Below, in pieces: positions 7,169-14,281 of a stretch of 33,032 nt of DNA; position 1 is the stretch's first letter, and each line of letters begins with the position of its first letter. The notes under the pieces are model-generated. The model was given only the letters and a program-made list of their open reading frames with translations. It ran no database searches and was not told where the DNA came from. Source of the DNA: Anaerolineales bacterium (GTDB taxonomy: Bacteria > Chloroflexota > Anaerolineae > Anaerolineales > Villigracilaceae); the NCBI GenBank assembly GCA_016934715.1, contig JAFGSI010000081.1, positions 1 through 33,032 on the forward strand, in the 5' to 3' direction. A program made the position numbers and the translations under genes.

Positions 7169-8398
7169 ATGGTACAGATCAAGGCGACAGTTCCTCACGT
7201 GGTGCTCGACCGGCTGGATAAAAGCGAGCTCTCCAGCGCCGAGAAACGCTGCCTGCTTGAACTCTTCTCCCTGGTGGTCGGCACGATCGGCGATTCGAAC
7301 TGCGTCCAGGATCGCTCCAAACTCTATGACCGCCTGGTCGAGGCCATGCTTGACGATACCAATCTGCTGGCTCCCATCCGCCAGCAGGCCGCTGAACTGG
7401 ACGCCCTCAAGCGCATCTCGTACAACCTGACCTCCAGCCTCGACCTGTCGGTGATCTTCGAGGGGGTGGTGGAGGAGGCCCTCAAACTGGTCCGCCACGC
7501 CCAGAATGCCCATATCTTTATGTACCAGGACGGAAGACTGACCTTCGGCGCGGCCCTCGACACGAGTGGCAAGCGCGAGATGTTCTCCGAGCCGCGCCCC
7601 GGAGGGCTGACCTCTACGGTGGCCAGAGAAAAACGGATGATCATCGTGGAAGACATGACCGAGCACCCACTCTTCGCCGAAAAGAAGGGCAGGTGGGAGG
7701 GCTCGATCGTGGGCATTCCGCTGATGATGGGGACGCGCGTGGTCGGGGTGATGAATCTGGTCCGCAACAACAAGGGGACGTTCCCGCCGGCTGACATCCG
7801 CCTGCTGACCCTGCTGGCTGACCAGGCGGCGATTGCCATTGTCAATGCGCGCTTGCACGAGGCCGTCAGCCGCCTGGCCCGCATCGACGGCCTGACCGGC
7901 CTGCCTAACCGCCGGGCCCTGGATGAGCGCCTGGAACAGGAAATCGCCCACGCCAATCGCAGCGGCTCGTCGTTTGCGGTGGTGATGATGGACCTGGACG
8001 GCTTCAAGAAGATCAACGATACCCACGGCCACGAGGTGGGCGATGACGTCCTGCGGCAGGTGGCCGCCGGGCTCCAGAGTACGGTCCGCTCGACTGATTT
8101 CCTGGCCCGCTATGGGGGTGATGAGTTGACCCTGATCCTGATGGGCACCAACCTGCAGCAGGCCCAGTTCGTAGCCGGGAAGATCAAGAAGTTCATGTCC
8201 CAGCTGGCCATCAAGCTGCCCGGGGCAGCCAAGACCACGATGGGCCTTTCGGGTGGGATCGCCTTGTATCCGAAGGACGGGGAATCGGCCACCCGCCTGC
8301 TGCGCGCCGCTGACGAAGCCCTCTACCGGGCGAAGAATGCCGGCCGCGATCGTTTCCTGGTGGCGGGTCAACGGGGGAAGAAGAGCACGACAAAGTGA
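7169..8398 (+). CDS. GAF-GGDEF diguanylate cyclase
   Basis: A 409-residue cytoplasmic signalling protein. A short helical N-terminus is followed by a GAF sensory domain (about 85-228) and a GGDEF domain (about 236-400) that would make cyclic di-GMP from two GTP. The domain starts with DGLTGLPNRRAL (240-251), and MDLDGFKKIND holds the metal-binding aspartate. The signature is GGDEL (316-320): Leu replaces the last Phe, a variant compatible with activity. RSTD (307-310) lies five residues before it, matching the RxxD inhibitory product-binding site. The GAF ligand is unknown. The gene appears leaderless and monocistronic, with a strong terminator directly after the stop. Confidence 0.93.
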   Translation: MVQIKATVPHVVLDRLDKSELSSAEKRCLLELFSLVVGTIGDSNCVQDRSKLYDRLVEAMLDDTNLLAPIRQQAAELDALKRISYNLTSSLDLSVIFEGVVEEALKLVRHAQNAHIFMYQDGRLTFGAALDTSGKREMFSEPRPGGLTSTVAREKRMIIVEDMTEHPLFAEKKGRWEGSIVGIPLMMGTRVVGVMNLVRNNKGTFPPADIRLLTLLADQAAIAIVNARLHEAVSRLARIDGLTGLPNRRALDERLEQEIAHANRSGSSFAVVMMDLDGFKKINDTHGHEVGDDVLRQVAAGLQSTVRSTDFLARYGGDELTLILMGTNLQQAQFVAGKIKKFMSQLAIKLPGAAKTTMGLSGGIALYPKDGESATRLLRAADEALYRAKNAGRDRFLVAGQRGKKSTTK

Positions 8399-8402
8399 AG
8401 AA

Positions 8403-8430
8403 GATCGGCCATCCGGCCGGTCTTTTTTTT
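8403..8430 (+). terminator. Rho-independent terminator of the diguanylate cyclase gene
   Basis: An 8-bp stem (8403-8410 with 8415-8422, one G-T pair) with a 4-nt loop is followed by T8 (8423-8430). It begins 4 nt after the stop codon. Confidence 0.9.
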
Positions 8431-8513
8431 AGGAAACCCGGAATTTTCCATCACCATTCCCCTCCTGCGGCGTTAATACATGTGAAATCATTCCAACAAT
8501 GTGAGGTGACGCG

Positions 8514-9431
8514 ATGGCTCGTAAAGTCAAACTGATCTTCAACCCGGTGGCCGATATGGGCCAGGCCTGGCGGGTCGCCAATGACCTGCGTCCGATCATC
8601 GCTGACTATGGCCAGGCGGACTGGAGCGGCACAGTCTATCCGACCCACGCCGTCGAACTGGCCCGCCTGGCGGGCGAGCAGGGGTATGACATGGTCATCG
8701 CTCTGGGCGGCGACGGGACCGTCCACGAGGTGGTCAATGGCCTGATGCAGGTCCCGGCGGCAAAACGTCCGGTCCTGGGGGTCGTGCCGATCGGCTCGGG
8801 CAACGACTTCGCCCACGCCATCGGCATCCCGCTCGAGGCGAACGCGGCCCTCGTCCACGCCCTGCACACCGACCCGCTGCCGATCGACCTTGGCCTGCTG
8901 ACCGACCAGTCCGGGCGTCGCGAATACTTCGACAACACCCTCGGCATCGGCTTCGATGCTGTCGTTACCATCCGGTCGCACAAGCTGCCCCTGCTGCGCG
9001 GATTCTTGATGTACCTGACGGCCGTCATCCAGACCATCCTTCTGAATTTCCATCCCATGAACCTGCACGTCGAGACCGACCAGGAGACCTGGGACCTGCC
9101 GACCCTGATGCTGACGGTCTGCAACGGCAAGCGTGAGGGCGGCGGCTTCCTGGTGGCGCCGCAGGCCGTCAATGACGACGGCCTGCTCCACTACGCCACC
9201 ATCCAGAAGGTCTCGCGCCCGATGATGTTCCGCCTGGTGCCGGAGGTGATGAACGGCACCCACGGCCGCTTCAAGCAGGTCAAGATGGGCACCCTGCGCC
9301 ACCTGCGCCTGACCTCGGACCGGGCCCTGTACATCCACGCCGACGGGGAGATCTTCACCGGTTTTGGCAGCGATCTGCGCAGCCTGTCGATCGAGGTCCT
9401 CCCGGGTGCGCTCCTGGTGGTGCGCGGCTGA
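8514..9431 (+). CDS. Diacylglycerol/lipid kinase family protein (YegS/DagK-like)
   Basis: A 305-residue protein of the DAGK catalytic family. It opens with KVKLIFNPVAD, followed by the nucleotide-binding GGDGTVHEVVNG (65-76) and the IGSGNDFAHAIGIP segment (about 92-105), both diagnostic of the family. GFDAVVTI and the C-terminal HADGEIF fit the second beta-rich domain. It would phosphorylate diacylglycerol, a sphingoid base or another lipid alcohol at the membrane face using ATP. Family members act on different lipids, so the substrate is not fixed by sequence. The start has a GAGGTGA ribosome-binding site 4 nt upstream. It appears to be a single gene. Confidence 0.92.
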   Translation: MARKVKLIFNPVADMGQAWRVANDLRPIIADYGQADWSGTVYPTHAVELARLAGEQGYDMVIALGGDGTVHEVVNGLMQVPAAKRPVLGVVPIGSGNDFAHAIGIPLEANAALVHALHTDPLPIDLGLLTDQSGRREYFDNTLGIGFDAVVTIRSHKLPLLRGFLMYLTAVIQTILLNFHPMNLHVETDQETWDLPTLMLTVCNGKREGGGFLVAPQAVNDDGLLHYATIQKVSRPMMFRLVPEVMNGTHGRFKQVKMGTLRHLRLTSDRALYIHADGEIFTGFGSDLRSLSIEVLPGALLVVRG

Positions 9432-9444
9432 TCTGGTTGAAGGT

Positions 9445-9474
9445 TTGCGAAGCCTCTCGCGAAACGAGTACAAT
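9445..9474 (+). promoter_or_regulatory. Candidate promoter upstream of the helicase-C-like gene
   Basis: TTGCGA (9445-9450), 18 bp, TACAAT (9469-9474). The predicted start near 9481 leaves a leader of about 130 nt before the ATG at 9614. Confidence 0.5.
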
Positions 9475-9613
9475 ACAGGTGACTCGTTCCTTTTTTGATT
9501 CAGCCCCGTGAAGGTTCCCACACTGCCTGGGGCTGGCCGGGCCCGACGTTTCCTGCAACCTGTCGTTCGGACCCTTCCCGACCCTGGCATGCATCCTGGA
9601 TGAGAGCAACGCC

Positions 9614-11299
9614 ATGCCCGATCTCGAAAAAAGCCTGCAGGATCGCGACATCGGCCACCTGCGCATCGTTGCCCGGCTGTGGGGGGTGGATCTGTCGGCC
9701 TCGCGCCCGGAGACGGCCGTAGGAGAACTATCCGCCGCCCTCCTGGACCCTGCGCTGGTCGCCGAAATCTGCGAGACGCTCTCCGCCGAGGCCCGCACTG
9801 CCCTGGCGGCCCTGATCGAGTCCGAGGGCCGCATGCCCTGGGCGTCCTTTACCCGCCGTTTTGGCGACCTGCGCCTGGCCGGCCCCGGGCGGCGCGATCG
9901 GGAGAAGATCTACCGCAACCCGGTCTCGGCCGCCGAGGTGCTCTTTTACCGCGCCCTGCTGGGGCGGGCTTTCTTCGACACTTCCTCCGGGGCCCAGGAG
10001 TTCGCCTACGTGCCGAAGGACCTGCTGCCCCTCCTGAACCAGGCAGGCTGCGCCCTTCAGACTGCGGGGACAGGCACAAGAAGAGGCGAAAAGGAAAATG
10101 GCGGCGAGACGCCCGGGCCCTTTGTATCCAGAAAGGACGCTGAGCCGCTCGGCCGCCCGGCTTCGCCGCGCGAGCGTGAGAACCCCGTGCCGGCCGACGG
10201 CCGGCTGCTCGACGACGCCACCACGATCCTGGCCGCGCTGCGCATGGGTCTGGAACCACCTGCAACGACCATCCCGGCTGGTGTGGTGGCGGCATTCCTG
10301 CGGGTGGCCGGGATCCTGGCTGGCGAGACTCCCCGGCCGGCAGAGGTCAAGAATTTCCTCGAAGGGTCCCGGCCGCAGGCCCTGGCCATGCTGGCCGAGG
10401 CCTGGCGGGCCAGCGAGACCTTTAATGAACTGCGCCTGCTGCCCGGCCTGATTTGCGAAGGGGAATGGAGCAACCAGCCGCTGGGGACGCGCGAATTCGT
10501 GCTCGACCTGCTGGCCGCTGTTCCCGTGGCGAAGTGGTGGTCGCTGCCGGCCTTCGTGCGTGCTGTCAGGGAAAAGCACCCCGACTTCCAGCGTCCGGCC
10601 GGAGACTACGATTCGTGGTTCATCCGGCGCACCTCGGATGGGACCTACCTGCGCGGCTTCGATGCCTGGGACGAGGTCGACGGGGCCCTGGTGCGGTTCC
10701 TGATCGGAGGCCCGTTGTTCTGGCTCGGGCTGGTTGACCTGGCCTGTGCCGGGCCCGGCGGGGAGCCGACCGCCTTCTTGATCAACCCGGGGCCCAAGCC
10801 CACCCTCGAGACGGGGAAGTTGACCGTCGCTTCCAATGGGCGGATCAGCGTGCCGCGCCTGGTGTCGCGCGCCACCCGTTACCTGATCGCCCGCTTCTGT
10901 GCCTGGGAGGACCAGAGACCCGACGAGTACCGCTACCGGGTGACGACCCAATCCCTCCAGAGGGCAAATGCGCAGGGGCTGAAGGTCAGCCAGTTGCTGA
11001 CCCTGCTGGCGAAGAACGCTTCCGCTGACCTGCCGCCGGCTTTTGTCAAGGCGCTCAAGCGCTGGGAGGCCCGGGGCACCGAGGCCCGGGTCGAGACCCT
11101 GACTGTGTTGCGCCTCAGCCGTCCGGAAGTCCTGGAGGAATTGCGCAAGTCGAAGGCCGGACGTTTCCTGGGCGAAGCGCTCGGCCCGGCGGCGGTCGTC
11201 GTCAAGCCGGGGGCGGGAGCCAAAGTCCTGGCCGCGCTGGCCGAGCAGGGTCTGCTGGCCGAGGATGTCGCCGAAGCGAAGGAAGAGGGCCATGCCTGA
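9614..11299 (+). CDS. Helicase-associated (XPB/Ssl2-like C-terminal) domain protein without motor
   Basis: A 561-residue protein resembling the helicase-associated proteins of Chloroflexota and Actinobacteria that carry a Helicase_C_3-type (XPB/Ssl2-like) domain. Visible segments are an N-terminal helical region (LSAEARTALAALIESEGRMPW), a central region with WWSLPAFVRAVREKHPDFQRP and RGFDAWDEVDGALVRFLIGG, and a C-terminal part with KLTVASNGRISVPR followed by helices. No Walker A or DEAD/DEAH box is present, so it is not itself a helicase. A role with DNA or a partner helicase is inferred from the family. Residues about 148-198 are a charged, gly/pro-rich linker that looks unstructured. The ribosome-binding site is weak. 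The assignment rests on family resemblance recalled from memory. Confidence 0.6.
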   Translation: MPDLEKSLQDRDIGHLRIVARLWGVDLSASRPETAVGELSAALLDPALVAEICETLSAEARTALAALIESEGRMPWASFTRRFGDLRLAGPGRRDREKIYRNPVSAAEVLFYRALLGRAFFDTSSGAQEFAYVPKDLLPLLNQAGCALQTAGTGTRRGEKENGGETPGPFVSRKDAEPLGRPASPRERENPVPADGRLLDDATTILAALRMGLEPPATTIPAGVVAAFLRVAGILAGETPRPAEVKNFLEGSRPQALAMLAEAWRASETFNELRLLPGLICEGEWSNQPLGTREFVLDLLAAVPVAKWWSLPAFVRAVREKHPDFQRPAGDYDSWFIRRTSDGTYLRGFDAWDEVDGALVRFLIGGPLFWLGLVDLACAGPGGEPTAFLINPGPKPTLETGKLTVASNGRISVPRLVSRATRYLIARFCAWEDQRPDEYRYRVTTQSLQRANAQGLKVSQLLTLLAKNASADLPPAFVKALKRWEARGTEARVETLTVLRLSRPEVLEELRKSKAGRFLGEALGPAAVVVKPGAGAKVLAALAEQGLLAEDVAEAKEEGHA

Positions 11300-11347
11300 A
11301 CCGCGCGGATGTGGCGGCGAGATCCTGTCCGAGAAGACCCGGTCATC

Positions 11348-11455
11348 ATGAAGCTGACCTTCTGGTTGGAGGACAAGTCGATCCTCGAAGACGGTGAGAG
11401 CAATGTGCGAAAATGGCGGTTGTCACTCTTAAAACGTGACAACCGTTCCTGTTGA
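11348..11455 (+). CDS. Possible small ORF after the helicase-C-like gene
   Basis: A 35-codon frame (starting MKLTFWLEDKSILEDGESNV) begins 48 nt after the previous stop. No ribosome-binding site precedes it, and its last third runs through a perfect inverted repeat. I do not recognise it; it could be chance or the remnant of a downstream helicase partner. Confidence 0.2.
   Translation: MKLTFWLEDKSILEDGESNVRKWRLSLLKRDNRSC
11417..11445. repeat. Perfect 10-bp inverted repeat overlapping a promoter region
   Basis: CGGTTGTCAC (11417-11426) and GTGACAACCG (11436-11445) form a perfect inverted repeat with a 9-bp spacer. It ends 16 bp before a TATAAT box, so it covers the -35 region and looks like an operator for a dimeric regulator. 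As RNA it would be a hairpin without a U tract, so it is a poor terminator. Confidence 0.6.
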
Positions 11456-11461
11456 AATGGC

Positions 11462-11467
11462 TATAAT
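11462..11467 (+). promoter_or_regulatory. -10 box upstream of the acpS cluster
   Basis: A perfect TATAAT with the inverted repeat at 11417-11445 just upstream. No consensus -35 is present at 17 bp, which would fit activator or repressor control through the inverted repeat. A transcript from here would have a leader of about 275 nt before acpS. Confidence 0.5.
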
Positions 11468-11597
11468 TGTCAGGCAGGGAAAGCATGATCCCTGGCGTGA
11501 AGAAGGCCACGATGATCATTTTGATCGCCCTCATGGATTGCTGCTGCCCCGCCCCGTTCCCGGTGGCCTGCGGCGCGCCAGGGCAGAGCTGCCGGAC

Positions 11598-11632
11598 CGC
11601 CCCGGATGTCCTTGGGGTGTCGCCTTTTTTTT
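11598..11632 (+). terminator. Possible terminator or attenuator in the acpS leader
   Basis: CGCCCC (11598-11603) can pair with GGGGTG (11614-11619) and is followed by TCGCC and a T8 tract (11625-11632). It lies between the TATAAT at 11462 and acpS at 11750. It would either end a short RNA of about 160 nt or attenuate the downstream genes. The stem contains one G-T pair and the U tract is 5 nt off the stem, so confidence is limited. Confidence 0.35.
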
Positions 11633-11749
11633 CGAACCGGAGCCGCTGGCCGTTATGGTGATCGAAGCCGTTGTGCGAGTGGACCTTCCAGGATACTGCG
11701 CTGCCTGGGAGGGTTCCGAGGTGCCAGCCTGAGCGGGAAGGAGCGCAGC

Positions 11750-12124
11750 GTGATCCACGGCATGGGAACCGATATTTTCGAGACGGAAAGAATGGCGAAA
11801 CTGGTTGCCAGGGGCAGGGCATATCTGGACACCATCTTTACCGAAACAGAGATCACCTATTGTGAAAGCAAAGCAAGGCCCTCTGAGCATTACGCGGCCC
11901 GTTACGCTGCCAAGGAAGCCGTCTTGAAAGCACTCGGCACCGGCTGGCGTGACGGCCTTGCCTTTTCCGACATCGAGATCCGCAACGACGAACTGGGCAG
12001 GCCACAGGTGAACCTGCAGGGCAGGGTAAAGGAATTCTGTGACCGCCAGCAGATCACCAGGGCCTTGATTTCCCTGTCCCACACGCGTGAAATTGCCATC
12101 GCGGTCGCCATCCTGGAGAAATAA
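11750..12124 (+). CDS. acpS: Holo-[acyl-carrier-protein] synthase (4'-phosphopantetheinyl transferase)
   Basis: A 124-residue AcpS-type enzyme that moves 4'-phosphopantetheine from CoA to a serine of an acyl carrier protein. Motifs are GMGTDIFETERM near the N-terminus (metal-binding Asp), AARYAAKEAVLKALGTG in the middle (Mg2+/CoA-binding Glu and the catalytic Lys region) and SLSHTREIAIAVAI at the C-terminus. The length is normal for the family. I chose the GTG at 11750 because AAGGAG lies 6 nt upstream and the motif starts at once. The frame is open further upstream, but that adds arginine-rich sequence unlike the family. It is followed after 22 nt by an AMP-forming ligase, and an acyl carrier protein lies 1.8 kb downstream, its likely substrate. 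Confidence 0.93.
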   Translation: MIHGMGTDIFETERMAKLVARGRAYLDTIFTETEITYCESKARPSEHYAARYAAKEAVLKALGTGWRDGLAFSDIEIRNDELGRPQVNLQGRVKEFCDRQQITRALISLSHTREIAIAVAILEK

Positions 12125-12146
12125 ACCAACAAAGGAGAGCCAGTTT

Positions 12147-13847
12147 ATGTCGAATATCGGGTCTTACGAGGAAAGGATTGAGAATTTCGATTGGTCGATT
12201 TCGGAGGAAGAACTGGGCTACAAAGAAGGCGATGTGATCAACATCGGCTGGTACTGCTCGGACCGGATCTGCGCGCAGGGCAAGGGGGACAGACCGGCAC
12301 TTCTTTGGGAGAACTCCACGGGGGAGGAAAAAAGCTACACCTACGATGACCTGCGGGTCTGCAGCAACGGGATCGGCGCTTTCCTGCGCAGCCTGGGCCT
12401 GAAAGAGGGGGACCGCATCTGCCTGTTCATGGACCGCATCCCCGAACTGTACATCGGCCTGCTGGGTATTCTGAAGATCGGGGCGATCGCCCAGCCTCTC
12501 TTCTCGGCCTTCGGGGACGAATCCCTCTTCGTGCGCCTGGAAAACGCCGGCACCTCCGCCGTGATCACCCAGCGCAAACATGCCTCCAAGCTGCACAAGA
12601 TCCTCGACCGGCTGCCGGACCTGAAGCACATCATCATCGTGGATTACGATGAAACCCGACCCCTGAAGGAAAAGGAAGTCGCCTTTTCGATGGATGCCCG
12701 GCGGCAGGACCAGCTGGAAATCTTCCCGACCAGGGCCGAGTCGCCGTCCCTGCTGCACTACACCTCCGGGACGACCGGCATGCCCAAGGGAGTTCAGCAC
12801 GTCCACTATTCGCTCATCTCCCAGTACCTGACCGCCAAATGGGTGCTGGATATCACCGAGGACGACATCTACTGGTGCACGGCGGACCCGGGTTGGGTCA
12901 CCGGGACCTCCTACGGGATCATCGCCCCCTGGGCGCTGGGCGTGACCCAGGTGGTGCTCGATTCCGGCTTTTCGGCCGAGAACTGGTATCGTTTCATTCA
13001 AAAATACAGGGTCACGGTCTGGTATTCGGCGCCGACCGCCATCCGCTCGCTGATGAAGGCCGGCGAGGAGATCGTCAAGCAGTTCGACCTGTCCTGCCTG
13101 CGCCACCTGGTCAGCGTCGGCGAGCCGCTCAATGCCGAGGCCGTCACCTGGTCCGAGAAGGTCTTTGGCCTGCCCTTCCTGGATTCCTACTGGCAGACCG
13201 AGACCGGCTCGATCATGATCACCAATTTCCCCGGTATGAAGATCAAGCCCGGATCGATGGGAAAGACCTTCCCCGGCATCGTCGGCACGGTGGTGGATCC
13301 ACAGACCTATGAGCCGCTCCAGGAACCCGGGCGGATCGGCCTGATCGCCTTCCGTCCTGGCTGGCCGGCGATGATGCGCACCTATTGGAAGAACGAGGAG
13401 ACCTACCAGGGCAAGTTCAAGAACGGCTGGTACATGCCCGGAGACCGGGCCCGGATCGACCCGCAGGGCTATTTCTGGTTCATCGGGCGCGACGACGATG
13501 TCATCAACACGGCCGGGCACCTGGTCAGTCCCTTCGAGGTTGAATCGGTGCTGCTCGAACACCCGGCGGTGGCGGAATCGGCGGTCGTTTCCAAGCCCGA
13601 CGAGATCAACATGGAGGTCGTTAAGGCCTTCGTGACGCTCAAGCCAGGCTTTGCTGTCTCCGAGGAGCTGGAATTGGAGATCATGAACTTCATCCGCAAG
13701 AAACTATCGTCCCTGGCGATGCCGCAGGAGATCGAGTATGTCGATTCGCTGCCCAAGACCCGCAGCGGGAAGATCATGCGCCGCCTGCTGCATGCCAAGG
13801 AATGGGGCGAGGAGATCGGCGATACCTCGACCCTGGAGAACGACTAG
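12147..13847 (+). CDS. AMP-forming acetyl/acyl-CoA ligase
   Basis: A 566-residue adenylate-forming enzyme of the acetyl-CoA synthetase type. It activates a carboxylic acid with ATP and transfers it to CoA (or possibly to holo-ACP). Motifs: P-loop YTSGTTGMPKG (205-215), YWQTETG (348-354), hinge GRDDDVIN (447-454) and the C-terminal SGKIMRRLL with catalytic Lys542. Trp349 sits at the position that narrows the acyl pocket in acetyl-CoA synthetases, which argues for a short acid. The A8 segment reads NTAGHLVSPFEVE, with Leu where many relatives have Arg after GH. The ATG at 12147 has AAAGGAGA 8 nt upstream. It is in an operon with acpS and is followed by acyl carrier protein and alpha-oxoamine synthase genes. 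Confidence 0.85.
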   Translation: MSNIGSYEERIENFDWSISEEELGYKEGDVINIGWYCSDRICAQGKGDRPALLWENSTGEEKSYTYDDLRVCSNGIGAFLRSLGLKEGDRICLFMDRIPELYIGLLGILKIGAIAQPLFSAFGDESLFVRLENAGTSAVITQRKHASKLHKILDRLPDLKHIIIVDYDETRPLKEKEVAFSMDARRQDQLEIFPTRAESPSLLHYTSGTTGMPKGVQHVHYSLISQYLTAKWVLDITEDDIYWCTADPGWVTGTSYGIIAPWALGVTQVVLDSGFSAENWYRFIQKYRVTVWYSAPTAIRSLMKAGEEIVKQFDLSCLRHLVSVGEPLNAEAVTWSEKVFGLPFLDSYWQTETGSIMITNFPGMKIKPGSMGKTFPGIVGTVVDPQTYEPLQEPGRIGLIAFRPGWPAMMRTYWKNEETYQGKFKNGWYMPGDRARIDPQGYFWFIGRDDDVINTAGHLVSPFEVESVLLEHPAVAESAVVSKPDEINMEVVKAFVTLKPGFAVSEELELEIMNFIRKKLSSLAMPQEIEYVDSLPKTRSGKIMRRLLHAKEWGEEIGDTSTLEND

Positions 13848-13849
13848 CC

Positions 13850-13868
13850 GACCCGTTTCGAACGGGTC
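13850..13868 (+). terminator. Hairpin after the ligase gene
   Basis: An 8-bp perfect stem (13850-13857 with 13861-13868) with a 3-nt loop lies 2 nt after the ligase stop codon. There is no T tract, so it may be a weak or rho-assisted end or an mRNA-stabilising hairpin. Confidence 0.35.
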
Positions 13869-13883
13869 CTGGACGGGACCGGC

Positions 13884-13912
13884 TTGTCCCAGGCCCGGTC
13901 CTTCAATATAAT
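13884..13912 (+). promoter_or_regulatory. Promoter of the acyl carrier protein gene
   Basis: TTGTCC (13884-13889), 17 bp, TATAAT (13907-13912). The predicted start is near 13919, giving a 24-nt leader that contains the AAAGGAG ribosome-binding site. Confidence 0.7.
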
Positions 13913-13942
13913 GAAAACACATTTCATTCAAAGGAGTGCAAA

Positions 13943-14185
13943 ATGGACGACCTGAAAGATGTCATTCTTGAGTACGTCATCGCCGAGTATGCGGACGAAG
14001 ACGACAAGGTCACCTTCGATACCCCGCTGATCTCGGGCGGCCTGGTGGATTCCTTTTCCATGGTATCACTGAAGCGATTCCTGGAAATGAAGTACAAGAT
14101 AACGATCCCGGACGCTGAGGCGACGCCAGAGGCCTTCGACTCGGTCAACAAGATCGTCGAGCTGGTGCGGCGCTTCATCTCCTGA
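13943..14185 (+). CDS. Stand-alone acyl carrier protein
   Basis: An 80-residue acidic four-helix carrier protein. Ser37 in GGLVDSFSMVSL is the expected phosphopantetheine site (DS motif), and the rest (FLEMKYKITIPDAEATPEAF, then NKIVELVRRF) matches the carrier fold. The motif differs from the DSLDxVEL of housekeeping fatty-acid ACPs and resembles specialised stand-alone carriers. AAAGGAG lies 6 nt before the ATG, and a promoter of its own is present. It sits between a ligase and two alpha-oxoamine synthases, and a dedicated AcpS is upstream, so it probably carries the acyl or aminoacyl group used by one of these enzymes. Confidence 0.9.
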   Translation: MDDLKDVILEYVIAEYADEDDKVTFDTPLISGGLVDSFSMVSLKRFLEMKYKITIPDAEATPEAFDSVNKIVELVRRFIS

Positions 14186-14281
14186 AGGCCGGCTGGAAGG
14201 CTGCCGCGACTCTCCAGGCTGCTTCCCCGAGGAGCAGTCGACCGGGAGGGTCTGCGGAAGCATTGTTGGAAGGAGAAACGG

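Noticed and set aside
11485-11661. Small + strand frame with a cysteine-rich start in the acpS leader
   Set aside because: It has only a weak purine stretch upstream, crosses the candidate hairpin and T8 tract, and its composition looks random; kept only as part of the leader.
12054-13562. Open frame of about 500 codons opposite the ligase gene
   Set aside because: Antisense of the acyl-CoA ligase, whose motifs are complete; high GC at third positions keeps antisense frames open.
13876-13903. Second hairpin GGACCGG/CCGGTCC before the ACP gene
   Set aside because: It overlaps the -35 and spacer of a good promoter and has no U tract; a regulatory role is possible but not supported.
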